A stretch of 6,928 nucleotides of DNA, from NCBI GenBank assembly GCA_046313675.1, contig JBKBXU010000260.1, positions 1 through 6,928 of the forward strand. Reading direction: 5' to 3'. Positions 1 through 6,735 of the stretch are shown here, piece by piece. Origin of the DNA: JBKBXU01 sp046313675 (GTDB taxonomy: Bacteria > Bacteroidota > Bacteroidia > Cytophagales > Cytophagaceae). The translations under genes and the position numbers were made by a program. Position 1 is the first letter of the stretch. Every line of letters begins with the position of its first letter. The notes beneath the pieces are model-generated. The model ran no database searches, was not told where the DNA came from, and worked only from the letters and a program-made list of their open reading frames with translations.

Positions 1-1
1 T

Positions 2-3000
2 TACATTCATTATAAAATTACCGGCGAAGAGCCAGAAAGGGTTTTTCATGTAGAATATAAAAACATAGGCTTCCAATCCATTGATTCCCTCTTCGCTGAC
101 GATTCATTAAGCATTCAGGTACGCTTGTTCGAAACGAGCAATAAAATTGAATTCCATTACGGGAAAAACAATGTTTCAGACTCATCATTCTTTGCCAATA
201 ATCAGGGTGCGGTAATAGGCTTAGGGGAAATCAGCATATTCAATGCTACCTACTTAGGAAATTCATTTTTTATTACCGGTGACACCTTAAACCCTGTACC
301 ATCTGTTGACTTTCAATATATTCGATTAGCCCCTTCTGAAAATACAGTTTACACTTTTGAACCTTCTTCTGCCAATGTTGATGTGAGGATTACGGCCAAT
401 ATTTCTCCGGAATGTCTTCAAGATACACTTATTTTTGAAGCCTTTGTAGAAGGCGGGGGTGAGGCACCTTCCTTTCAATGGCAGGTAAATGGAATTCTGC
501 AGGATTCCGATTCCTCAAAATTTTATGGACTCAATTTACTTCCAGATGACATGATTCGATGTTTTGTTGCTCCGGAAGGTTTATGCCCTACGGGCTTACC
601 GACCGTCTCTAATACCATACGGGTTCTTCAGCCCTCGGCAGAAATTTTTATCAGCACCAACAAACCTGTTTCCTGCCCGGGTGAAGCCGTTGTCTTTACC
701 GCTGCTGCTTTGAACAATGGAAATAGCAGCTATTCATGGCGAAAAAATGGCATTCCTGTAGGTTCAAACAATCCCAATTATACTGATACAGAATTAGAAA
801 ACGGTGATCAGGTATATTGCATATTTACCTCTGATCTCCCTTGTGTTATTAATTCCCCAGACACCTCCAATATTATTATAATTCAAAAAAATAACGGAGG
901 AGTTGCTGATGTTTCTATTTCAGCAGATAAAACTTCTGCTTGCGCAAACGAGTTGATTACATTTACTGCCGAGCCTGTATTAGGAGGCTTAGAGCCTAGG
1001 TTTTTATGGAAAGTAAATGGCATGGAACGAGAAACTGAATTACCGGAACTCATTATTGAAAACCTGCCTGATAACTCCCGTATATCCTGTACCATGATTT
1101 CAAGTGAAGCCTGTGCTACCGGCAACCCCGCTTATTCTGATACCATTACCATACATACAATCCCTGTTCAAACCGCCGAGGTATCTGTTTCCATTACAGA
1201 AACCACCCTTTGCCAAAACTCGGAAGCACTTTTTATTGCCACACCCAAAAACGAAGGGGCTAATCCTGTCTTTCAATGGCAAATAAATGAACAAGATATA
1301 GGAACAAATAGTAATGAATTCAAAACTTCTTCATTAAACAATCAAGATGAGGTTCGATGTATTATGATTTCTTCTGAAACTTGTGTAGAAAACCCTATCC
1401 TCACATCGAATTCCATAAGTATGAATATTATTCCCACACCTGAAAGCAGCATATTCATTCACACTCCCACTACAGATGTCTGTGAAGGCAGTTCTCTGCA
1501 CTTCACCGCTTCAGTACTTGGTGAAGGCGCTGACCCTTCGTATAAGTGGGTAATCAATAATACAGTATTTCCGGTTAATGCCTTGGAGTTTCTACCTTCT
1601 GAGCTTTCAAATAGTGATGTGGTATATGCCATAATGCAATCCTCTCTGGAATGTAAGTCCGAATTCCCGGATACCTCAAACGTCCTAAGTATTAATATTG
1701 TCCACAATACCATTCCAATAGTACGGGTCTTTGCTGATGTTAACCCTATTTGTAATTCCGGAACCATTAATTTTTCCTCAGTAGCAAACAACGAAGGAGA
1801 GAACCCGGAATACCAATGGTTTAAAAACAATCTTCCGGCAGGGGTAAACTCCGCTTCTATTAGCCTGACAGGATTTGAAGAAGGAGATGAAATATTTTGC
1901 ATTCTCACCTCTGACAAACCTTGTTTGTTAGAAAATCCGGTGTATTCTGATACTATAAAAGTAGAAGTTATTCCTGTCCCGACTTCAGCCATTCATATCA
2001 CATCTTTAAAGGAAGAAATCTGTACCGGAGAATCAATAACTTTTACAGCCAGTGTGCATAATCCCGGGAGCAATCCTGTATATCAATGGATACACAACAA
2101 CAAACAAGTTGGTTTTAACCGTATGGAGTTCGAGGCTTCTAATTTTACAGATGGAGATTCCGTTTGGTGTGTATTAACTACCGGCCTTTCCTGCGAAGGA
2201 ACCTTGCCAAAATCTAATCAAATTAAAATCAAGGTTAAACCCGAACCTAAGCCAATATTGACCATAAACTCTCTACGTACAGAAATCTGTGAAGGGGGAA
2301 ACATTAATTTTGAAGCATTTTCAGTTAATGCAGGCAACAATCCGGTATTTGAGTGGTTTCTAAATGATATTCCACAAGAAGTTACCGGAGATTTATTTGA
2401 AGCAACTAATTTAAAAGACGATGATCGGGTGCGATGCCAGGTGCTTAGTGAATCGGGGTGCAAAGCCGTTTCAAATACTTTAGCGGTTTCTATCAACCAC
2501 TTACTTGCACACCTNNNNNNNNNNCCGTACCGAAATATGTAATGGGCAAAGGGTGAATTTTACCTCTGCCATCACTCAAAATTCTGCCCACTATAAGTGG
2601 TACGTAAATAACACATTACAAATAGGGGTAAATGGTTCAAATTTTTCCACTCCACATTTAAAGGATCAGGATGGAGTGTTTTGTGTGGCAGAATTTGCAG
2701 ATCTTTGTGTAGACACTTCCAATGTAATTACCATTACTGTTTTACCACAATGCTTGACATCAATCTATGAATTGGAAGAGAAAGGAATAAAGGTATTTCC
2801 GAATCCAGCTATAGATTATCTCAATATTCAATTTAAAAATGCAGATAATTACCATCTATCCCTTTCTGACATTACAGGTAAACAAATAGGGGTTTGGAAT
2901 GTAAGCGAAACTAACACAAGCCTTCCCATAAGTCATATTCCACGAGGAATGTATTTTCTTAGCATATTATCTAATGAACATATGTACCAACTCAAAATTA

Positions 3001-3011
3001 TATTCAACTAA
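2..3011 (+). CDS. Secreted multi-Ig-like repeat surface protein with T9SS C-terminal sorting domain (5'-partial, interrupted by an assembly gap)
   Basis: The frame is open from base 2 with no stop, so the true start lies upstream; the TTG at 125 is internal. The first ~120 residues (including IEFHYG and a QYIRLAPS-type end) resemble the jelly-roll/lectin-like N-terminal region common in Bacteroidetes surface proteins. From about base 371 come nine Ig-like repeats with the pattern C-x-G..F.A....P.YQW..N......DGD.V.C....C....SN.I. The last ~85 residues (VFPNPAIDYLNI ... G-x-Y ... KIIFN) are a type A T9SS sorting domain, known to direct export through the outer membrane and cell-surface attachment or release. 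The 10-N run at 2515-2524 shifts the frame, but the Ig pattern resumes immediately after it (RTEIC aligns with LRTEIC of the preceding repeat), so I treat both parts as one gene. The true gap must be a multiple of three. The likely role is adhesion or matrix/substrate contact; no catalytic domain is seen in the visible part. Confidence 0.85.
371..2753 (+). repeat. Nine tandem Ig-like protein repeats (~264-270 bp each)
   Basis: Repeat units begin near 371, 635, 902, 1172, 1442, 1712, 1982 and 2249, with a ninth resuming after the gap at 2526. The period is 264-270 bp. Units have diverged at the DNA level but keep a strong protein pattern: an early Cys before the first beta strand, a QW in the middle, a second Cys in a V-x-C context, and a third Cys about ten residues later. 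Repeat 5 has Ala in place of the second Cys (VVYAIM). The repeats probably form a rod that lifts the upstream domain away from the cell. Because the assembly gap falls at a repeat boundary, collapsed copies cannot be excluded. Confidence 0.85.
2515..2524. other. 10-N assembly gap inside the Ig-repeat gene
   Basis: The run of N sits at the junction of repeats 8 and 9. Ten is not a multiple of three and moves the downstream frame. By comparison with the repeat 7-8 junction, where 26 residues run from the SN of the last strand to the next Cys, about six residues (around 18 bp) are missing if no whole repeat was lost. Repetitive sequence is a natural cause of such a break. Confidence 0.9.
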
Positions 3012-3054
3012 AACTCATCATACCGCAATGCTAAAAATAATAGAATAATACATT

Positions 3055-3077
3055 GAGAGGAGGCCTGGCCTCCTCTC
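3055..3077. terminator. Bidirectional hairpin terminator between convergent genes
   Basis: This is a perfect inverted repeat: GAGAGGAGGCC, one T, then GGCCTCCTCTC. It can fold as a 10-bp GC-rich stem with a 3-base loop. It lies 43 bp after the stop of the surface-protein gene and ends one base before the stop codon of the convergent HIT gene. On the minus strand it is followed by a T-rich stretch (ATTATTCTATTATTTTT); on the plus strand the following TATTTATTG is only weakly T-rich. It probably serves both genes. Confidence 0.7.
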
Positions 3078-3078
3078 A

Positions 3079-3528
3079 CTATTTATTGGCGATTGTTTTA
3101 AGTTTCTTAACAATTGACTCCATCTCCTCCCTGGAAAGTTTCCTTCTTTTTCCACTATCAATATTTTCATTGTTTTCCTCTAACTCCTGAAACCAGTCTC
3201 CCGGATCAGGCAGATCGTTAAATTTGCGAGGAATTACATGCATGTGAAGATGAGGTACTGTTTGCCCTGCAGGTGCCTTTTCCTGAATGGCCCAGTCAAA
3301 AGAATCTGTTTTAAGCGCTAACCCTATTACTTTTGCCGCTTTTCTTCCTAATAATATGAATTCAGCTAATTCCTGTTCTGTCAGATCAAACAAGCTTTCT
3401 TTATGTTTGCGAGGAATAACCAGGGAATGCCCGGGAAGAATGGGTGCTATATTATAGATCACAAGAAAATTATCACTTTCCAGATAAGCATCCTGTTCAG
3501 ATTTAGTGCAAAACGGGCAAAGTTTCAT
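3079..3528 (-). CDS. HIT-family dinucleoside polyphosphate hydrolase, FHIT-like
   Basis: This 149-residue protein has the full histidine-triad signature QTVPHLHMHVIPR (His93, His95 and His97, with His95 the expected nucleophile) and an upstream GHSLVIPRKH segment around residues 33-42 that belongs to the HIT core. An N-terminal CPFC pair (Cys4, Cys7) resembles the zinc-binding cysteines of some HIT proteins, though no further zinc ligands are assigned here. The AGQT before the triad and the LSREEMESIVKKL tail resemble the Fhit/Ap3A hydrolase branch more than the shorter HinT/PKCI type. Known members cleave diadenosine polyphosphates or related nucleotides in the cytoplasm; the exact substrate cannot be read from sequence. 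It starts at an ATG with no Shine-Dalgarno, 80 bp after the toxin stop on the same strand. No TAnnTTTG box lies in that interval, so cotranscription is possible. Confidence 0.9.
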   Translation of the reverse strand: MKLCPFCTKSEQDAYLESDNFLVIYNIAPILPGHSLVIPRKHKESLFDLTEQELAEFILLGRKAAKVIGLALKTDSFDWAIQEKAPAGQTVPHLHMHVIPRKFNDLPDPGDWFQELEENNENIDSGKRRKLSREEMESIVKKLKTIANK

Positions 3529-3596
3529 TTTAAATTTAGTAAATCATTATTTAAGATGGCATGGCCTATTTTTATTTTTTTATCAGGCCTTGCTAC

Positions 3597-3608
3597 CACC
3601 TTAAGGTG
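3597..3608. repeat. 12-bp perfect palindrome CACCTTAAGGTG at the toxin stop codon
   Basis: The palindrome abuts the toxin stop codon. A loop can only form with a 4-bp stem, so it is a weak hairpin. Slightly further downstream in the minus direction, a GGCCT/AGGCC pair (about 3563-3589) flanks an A/T-rich stretch. Together these could slow transcription after the toxin gene, but neither is a convincing terminator. Confidence 0.3.
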
Positions 3609-3887
3609 TTATTTGTCTCCGTAATGAGGCCAGGCACTTAACACATAAACTGTTATTATTTGTTTGTTAATAGAATAAATTAGACGATGTTTCTTATTGA
3701 TTCTTCGGGAATACAATCCGGCAAGGTCATGTTTTAACTTCTCCGGCTGGCCTGTTCCCGTAAGGGGATGCTCCATTAATTCATTGAACAACTTTTCTAT
3801 TTTCTTTAAAACAGCTTTATCTCCCGATTCTTTATGCTTTTCAATATCCTGTAAAGCCGTTTTTGAAAACTCTAATACATAGCTCAT
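3609..3887 (-). CDS. yoeB: Txe/YoeB-family mRNA interferase toxin
   Basis: This 92-residue protein has the RelE/YoeB fold signature. The segment GQPEKLKHDLAGLYSRRI, then NKKHRLIYSI, and the C-terminal HYGDK align with E. coli YoeB. The known catalytic residues of YoeB (Glu46, Arg65, His83) correspond by eye to Glu49, Arg68 and His88, so the enzyme looks intact. YoeB toxins bind the ribosomal A site and cut mRNA during translation; the paired antitoxin neutralises them. The ATG overlaps the antitoxin stop by four bases (ATGA), giving tight translational coupling. The expected role is in stress response or genetic addiction; the native trigger is unknown. Confidence 0.93.
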   Translation of the reverse strand: MSYVLEFSKTALQDIEKHKESGDKAVLKKIEKLFNELMEHPLTGTGQPEKLKHDLAGLYSRRINKKHRLIYSINKQIITVYVLSAWPHYGDK

Positions 3888-4149
3888 AAACCAAGCAACT
3901 TCCTTACTTCATCAGGAGTGGACACCTTTTTCGTTTCACCGTTTTCAACCTCTTTAATGCTCTGCTTGATTTTNNNNNNNNNNTCATTTCCGCATTAAAA
4001 TAAAGGTCGCTTTCGCTGACAGGGGTTAAGGCATAAGCCTTGTCTTTTCCTCGTTGAACGATGATTTGCTCACCTTTATCAGCCCTTTCAAAGTATTCTT
4101 TCTGGTTTTGCCTAAATTCTCTACTGCTTATTACTAACATATGATTCAT
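3884..4149 (-). CDS. yefM: Phd/YefM-family antitoxin (intact gene interrupted by an assembly gap)
   Basis: The N-terminal 55 residues contain ISSREFRQNQKEYF and GEQIIVQRGKDKAYAL, the DNA-binding Phd/YefM domain that represses its own promoter. The 10-N run at 3974-3983 breaks the frame. Naive translation through it gives a spurious tail and an end at 3904. Reading the other frame after the gap gives KIKQSIKEVENGE followed by TKKVSTPDEVRKLLGL and a TGA at 3884-3886. This is the expected toxin-wrapping C-terminus of the family, and it ends in the ATGA overlap with the toxin start. The true gap must leave a remainder of 2 when divided by 3; about 5 bp (two residues) would fit relatives. Starts at 4149 (MNHMLVISS) or 4140 (MLVISS) are both possible, and neither has a Shine-Dalgarno. 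Confidence 0.88.
3974..3983. other. 10-N assembly gap inside the antitoxin gene
   Basis: The placeholder lies between the DNA-binding domain and the toxin-binding tail of the antitoxin. Ten bases does not preserve the frame, while the coding sequence on either side is family-consistent in two different frames. The break is therefore an artefact of the gap length rather than a mutation. Confidence 0.9.
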
Positions 4150-4157
4150 ATTTAATG

Positions 4158-4174
4158 TGTACCAGTACGGTACA
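4158..4174. promoter_or_regulatory. Palindromic operator of the toxin-antitoxin operon
   Basis: This 17-bp inverted repeat has arms TGTACC and GGTACA around a 5-bp centre. The arms resemble the TGTACA cores that YefM recognises in E. coli. The site overlaps the end of the promoter -7 box and covers the predicted transcription start, 9 bp before the first ATG. That is the geometry expected for autorepression by the antitoxin or the toxin-antitoxin complex. Confidence 0.65.
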
Positions 4175-4180
4175 AATATA
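4173..4180 (-). promoter_or_regulatory. Bacteroidetes-type -7 promoter box (TATATTTG) for the toxin-antitoxin operon
   Basis: The minus strand reads TATATTTG, an exact match to the Bacteroidetes -7 consensus TAnnTTTG. Transcription would start near 4166, leaving a leader of about 17 bases. No clear -33 TTG is seen at the usual spacing. Confidence 0.6.
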
Positions 4181-4393
4181 ACGAAAATTTCCTAAATATG
4201 GTTTATTAAAGGGTGATGATGTTCCAGAACCTGCTTTTTCAGGTCTTTAAGACCCCTCTTGCGCAAAGTCACTAAAAAAAAAATTGTTCGATAAAACCAA
4301 AAATTGGGGCTTCTGCCGGACGAACCTAATACCTATACCAATAAAGGTCTAATTCATATTTTAAGTTAAATACAACTCAGACCCTATTAAAAC
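4175..4393. other. Intergenic stretch of about 220 bp without a recognisable gene
   Basis: No open frame of useful length is present on either strand. Small symmetric motifs occur (GTTCCAGAAC at 4221-4230; ACCTG/CAGGT around CTTTTT at 4229-4244; GGTCTT-T-AAGACC at 4242-4254), but none is a clear terminator or known RNA. The stretch separates the tRNA terminator from the toxin-antitoxin promoter. Confidence 0.5.
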
Positions 4394-4421
4394 AAAAAAA
4401 GCCCTGAAAATCAGGGCTTTT
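4394..4421 (-). terminator. Intrinsic terminator after tRNA-Cys
   Basis: On the minus strand an 11-bp stem (AAAAGCCCTGA / TCAGGGCTTTT, at 4397-4421) with a 3-base loop is followed by a run of seven T (4394-4400, partly in the stem). It begins 4 bases after the tRNA 3' end. This is a textbook Rho-independent terminator for the tRNA transcript. Confidence 0.88.
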
Positions 4422-4424
4422 AAG

Positions 4425-4495
4425 AGGTTCCGAGCGGATTCGAACCGCTGTAGAAGGTTTTGCAGACCTCTGCCTAGCCTCTCGGCCACGGAACC
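4425..4495 (-). tRNA. tRNA-Cys (anticodon GCA)
   Basis: The 71-base cloverleaf can be folded by hand: acceptor GGTTCCG/CGGAACC, D arm GCC...GGC with a 3-bp stem, anticodon stem GAGGT/ACCTT closed by a G-U pair, loop CTGCAAA with anticodon GCA at 4461-4463, and T arm AGCGG-TTCGAAT-CCGCT. The discriminator base is T (U73), the known identity element for cysteinyl-tRNA synthetase, which supports the assignment. No CCA is encoded. It has its own promoter box about 10 bases upstream and a strong terminator downstream, so it is probably transcribed alone. Confidence 0.95.
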
Positions 4496-4505
4496 AATTA
4501 TTAAA

Positions 4506-4513
4506 CAAACTTA
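4506..4513 (-). promoter_or_regulatory. Bacteroidetes-type -7 promoter box (TAAGTTTG) for tRNA-Cys
   Basis: The minus strand reads TAAGTTTG, matching TAnnTTTG. A start about 7 bases downstream would fall near 4499, leaving only a few leader bases before the mature tRNA at 4495. A -33 TTG at normal spacing is not evident. Confidence 0.5.
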
Positions 4514-4521
4514 CTAAATAA

Positions 4522-4558
4522 TTTCAAATAATGCCCCTAGATGGGACATTATTTGAAA
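4522..4558 (-). terminator. Hairpin after rpsA, probable terminator
   Basis: TTTCAAATAATG (4522-4533) and CATTATTTGAAA (4547-4558) are exact inverted copies. Inside, after one mismatch, CCC/GGG can pair around TAGAT. It starts 9 bases after the rpsA stop. The stem is A/T-rich and the following bases on the minus strand (ATTATTTAG) are only moderately T-rich, so it may be a weak terminator or an RNA 3'-end stabiliser. Confidence 0.5.
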
Positions 4559-4567
4559 ATTATTATT

Positions 4568-6436
4568 TTACTCTTCGTCTTCTTCAGACTTCTTCTTCTT
4601 AGGAGCGGCTTTTTTCTTAGGCTTTTCCTCTTCTTCGTCTTCTTCTGAAGCAGCAGCTTTAGCTTTTGCAGGCTTTGCTTTCTCCTCTTTCTTACCACCT
4701 TCCATCTGCTCCTTTAAAGCTGAAAGAGCTTCAATATCACCTAAAGTAGACTTCTCAGCATCAGCAGCTTTAGAAGGCTGTGCTTTTGCTTTCTTCTTTG
4801 GTTGAGGCTCATCCTGCTCTTCTGAATAAACTTTAGTATGAGAAAGAATAATTCTCTTCTCATCTTTTGCAAACTCAAGAACTTTGAAATCTAAGGTTTC
4901 ACCAGTCTCTGCAGTACTTCCATCCTCTTTCTGAAGATGTTTGCTAGCTGCAAATCCTTCTATACCATATGGCAATTCAAGAACTGCACCTTTATCATTT
5001 TTAGAAATGATGGTACACTTATGAACAGAACCTTCGTTGAAAATAGATTCAAAGGTATTCCATGGATTTTCTTCAAGTTGCTTATGACCTAAAGCAAGTC
5101 TTCTGTTCTCAACATCAAGTTCAAGAACAACAACTTCCAACTCTTCACTTACTTTAATGAACTCTGATGGATGTTTAATTTTCTTAGTCCATGAAAGATC
5201 TGAAACGTGAACTAGTCCGTCAATACCTTCTTCAAGTTCAATGAATAACCCGAAATTAGTAAGATTCCTAACCACTCCTTTGTGCTTAGTTCCAACACCA
5301 TATTTGGTTAGTACATTTTGTTTTGTCCAAGGATCTTCAGTTAGTTGCTTAATACCAAGAGACATTTTTCTTTCATCTCTGTCGATTGTCAAAACAACTG
5401 CTTCTAATTCATCATCAACATTAATAAAATCCTGTGGATTTCTTAAGTGTTGAGACCATGACATTTCAGAAACGTGGATAAGACCTTCAACACCCGGCAT
5501 TAATTCCAAGAATGCGCCATAATCAGCTACATTAACAATCTTACCTTTTACCTTAGAACCAATCTGGATATCTTCAGGAAGTGAATCCCATGGATGAGGC
5601 GTAAGTTGCTTCATACCTAGAGAAATTCTCTTCTTCTCATCATCAAAATCAAGTACCACAACGTGAACTTTCTGATCAAGCTGCAATACTTCTTCCGGAT
5701 GATTGATTCTACCCCATGAAATATCTGTAATGTGTAATAGACCATCAACACCACCAAGATCAATGAATACACCAAAGTTGGTCATATTCTTGATAATACC
5801 TTCAAGCACCTGGCCTTTTTCAAGGTTATTAAGTATCTCAGCTTTCTGCTTCTCGATATCTTTCTCAATAAGCACTTTGTGAGAAACTACAACGTTATCG
5901 TTTGTATAGTTGATTTTCACAACCTTAACTTCCATCTTATTTCCTACAAAGATATCGAAGTCTCTGATAGGCTTAACATCAATCTGTGATCCGGGAAGGA
6001 AAGCTTCTACACCATAAATATCTACGATCAAACCACCTTTGGTTCTTCTCTTAACATATCCTTCAATGATCTCATCTTTGTCAAGTGCATTTTGAATGTG
6101 CTCCCATGCCTTAACGATTTTTGCTTTTCTTCTCGATAAAATAAGCTGTCCGCTTGGATCTTCTCTATCCTCAACATAAACTTCAATTTCATCACCAATT
6201 TTAAGGTTTTCTAAATCACGGAATTCCGACAAAGGAACCAATCCGTCTGATTTAAAACCAATGTTCAAAATAACATCTTTGTCAGAAATACCTACTACAG
6301 TACCTTTAACAACTTCTTTTTCATTGACCTGAGTAAGTGTATCTGAATACATTTCCTCCATTTTGGCTCTGTCCTTTGCTGAATAGTTAGAACCAAAACC
6401 TGAATCAATACTGTCCCAATTAAAATTATCTGTCAT
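4568..6436 (-). CDS. rpsA: 30S ribosomal protein S1
   Basis: With the ATG at 6436 the protein has 622 residues. Six S1 RNA-binding domains are visible at about 41-104, 121-187, 208-277, 293-365, 381-454 and 468-535. Domains 3-5 carry the classic FGVFIDL / GLLHITD / ISLGMKQL type signatures; domains 1, 2 and 6 are more divergent, as in other S1 proteins. Residues ~536-622 form a Lys/Ala/Glu-rich tail with a helix-like island, STLGDIEALSALKEQMEGG, and an acidic end. S1 binds mRNA on the 30S subunit and helps translation of structured or leaderless-like messages. In-frame starts at 6457 (ATG) and 6460 (TTG) would add MYYRAFV or one more residue. I prefer 6436 because MTDNFNWDSIDSGFG resembles the usual Bacteroidetes S1 N-terminus. 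No Shine-Dalgarno is present. Confidence 0.96.
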   Translation of the reverse strand: MTDNFNWDSIDSGFGSNYSAKDRAKMEEMYSDTLTQVNEKEVVKGTVVGISDKDVILNIGFKSDGLVPLSEFRDLENLKIGDEIEVYVEDREDPSGQLILSRRKAKIVKAWEHIQNALDKDEIIEGYVKRRTKGGLIVDIYGVEAFLPGSQIDVKPIRDFDIFVGNKMEVKVVKINYTNDNVVVSHKVLIEKDIEKQKAEILNNLEKGQVLEGIIKNMTNFGVFIDLGGVDGLLHITDISWGRINHPEEVLQLDQKVHVVVLDFDDEKKRISLGMKQLTPHPWDSLPEDIQIGSKVKGKIVNVADYGAFLELMPGVEGLIHVSEMSWSQHLRNPQDFINVDDELEAVVLTIDRDERKMSLGIKQLTEDPWTKQNVLTKYGVGTKHKGVVRNLTNFGLFIELEEGIDGLVHVSDLSWTKKIKHPSEFIKVSEELEVVVLELDVENRRLALGHKQLEENPWNTFESIFNEGSVHKCTIISKNDKGAVLELPYGIEGFAASKHLQKEDGSTAETGETLDFKVLEFAKDEKRIILSHTKVYSEEQDEPQPKKKAKAQPSKAADAEKSTLGDIEALSALKEQMEGGKKEEKAKPAKAKAAASEEDEEEEKPKKKAAPKKKKSEEDEE

Positions 6437-6510
6437 TACAAATGCTCTGTAATACATCAACAGTAGAGCTATCCTGCTGAAATTTAAGATTTAACATTAA
6501 AACTACTTAT

Positions 6511-6525
6511 CCATTCAAAGAATGG
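6511..6525 (-). promoter_or_regulatory. Short hairpin at the predicted 5' end of the rpsA transcript
   Basis: CCATTC-AAA-GAATGG is a perfect 6-bp stem with a 3-base loop. It starts at about the predicted transcription start (near 6523) and lies some 75 bases before the rpsA start codon. It could protect the 5' end or take part in S1 autoregulation; the latter is known in gammaproteobacteria with different leader structures and is only a guess here. Confidence 0.4.
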
Positions 6526-6529
6526 AGCG

Positions 6530-6537
6530 CAAAGGTA
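6530..6537 (-). promoter_or_regulatory. Bacteroidetes-type -7 promoter box (TACCTTTG) for rpsA
   Basis: The minus strand reads TACCTTTGC, a full match to the TAnnTTTG consensus and a form common at strong Bacteroidetes housekeeping promoters. It predicts a start near 6523 and a leader of about 87 bases. The -33 region is degenerate (TTTCTG at roughly the right distance). Confidence 0.65.
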
Positions 6538-6585
6538 AGAAACTTTCACTTCCCACAGAAATATTTTTATAAAATTCAACCTAAA

Positions 6586-6632
6586 TTATGCAATAGGTTT
6601 TACTGTTGTGATATAGAATGTTCTATTGCATT
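6586..6632. repeat. Small inverted-repeat element with TGCAATAG/CTATTGCA ends
   Basis: TGCAATAG at 6589-6596 is inverted as CTATTGCA at 6623-6630. An internal palindrome TAGAA-TG-TTCTA covers 6614-6625. The right arm shares the 12-mer GTTCTATTGCAT (6620-6631) with the right end of the larger element at 6851-6862. It looks like a deleted or solo relative of that element. Confidence 0.55.
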
Positions 6633-6735
6633 TTAAAATTAAACAGCTTAACCCTGCATCCGGTTCTTTATAACCCGGATTATGCGATAGATTTCGTCAT
6701 GAGGGGCAAACGAACAAAAAATCAGCGTATTTGTG

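Noticed and set aside
125..127. TTG as the start codon of the large surface protein
   Set aside because: The frame is open and family-like upstream to base 2, so the gene simply enters the window from the left.
1459..1992. Antisense open frame of 177 codons within the Ig repeats
   Set aside because: It is a shadow of the coding strand with no recognisable domain; the plus-strand frame shows clear repeat conservation. The same applies to the frames at 883-1125, 1100-1294, 2218-2496, 3403-3624, 3697-3882 and 5241-5453.
3904..3973. Antitoxin C-terminus ending in RKRCPLLMK
   Set aside because: This comes from translating across a placeholder gap in the wrong frame; the alternative frame gives the family tail and the ATGA overlap.
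4221..4254. Hairpins ACCTG/CAGGT and GGTCTT/AAGACC as a regulatory RNA
   Set aside because: The stems are short (5-6 bp), compete with each other and lack a terminator or promoter context; they are probably chance.
6437..6460. N-terminal extension of S1 from TTG 6460 or ATG 6457
   Set aside because: The added residues do not resemble S1 N-termini, and MTDNFNWDSIDSGFG does; no ribosome-binding site supports the earlier codons. Not fully excluded.
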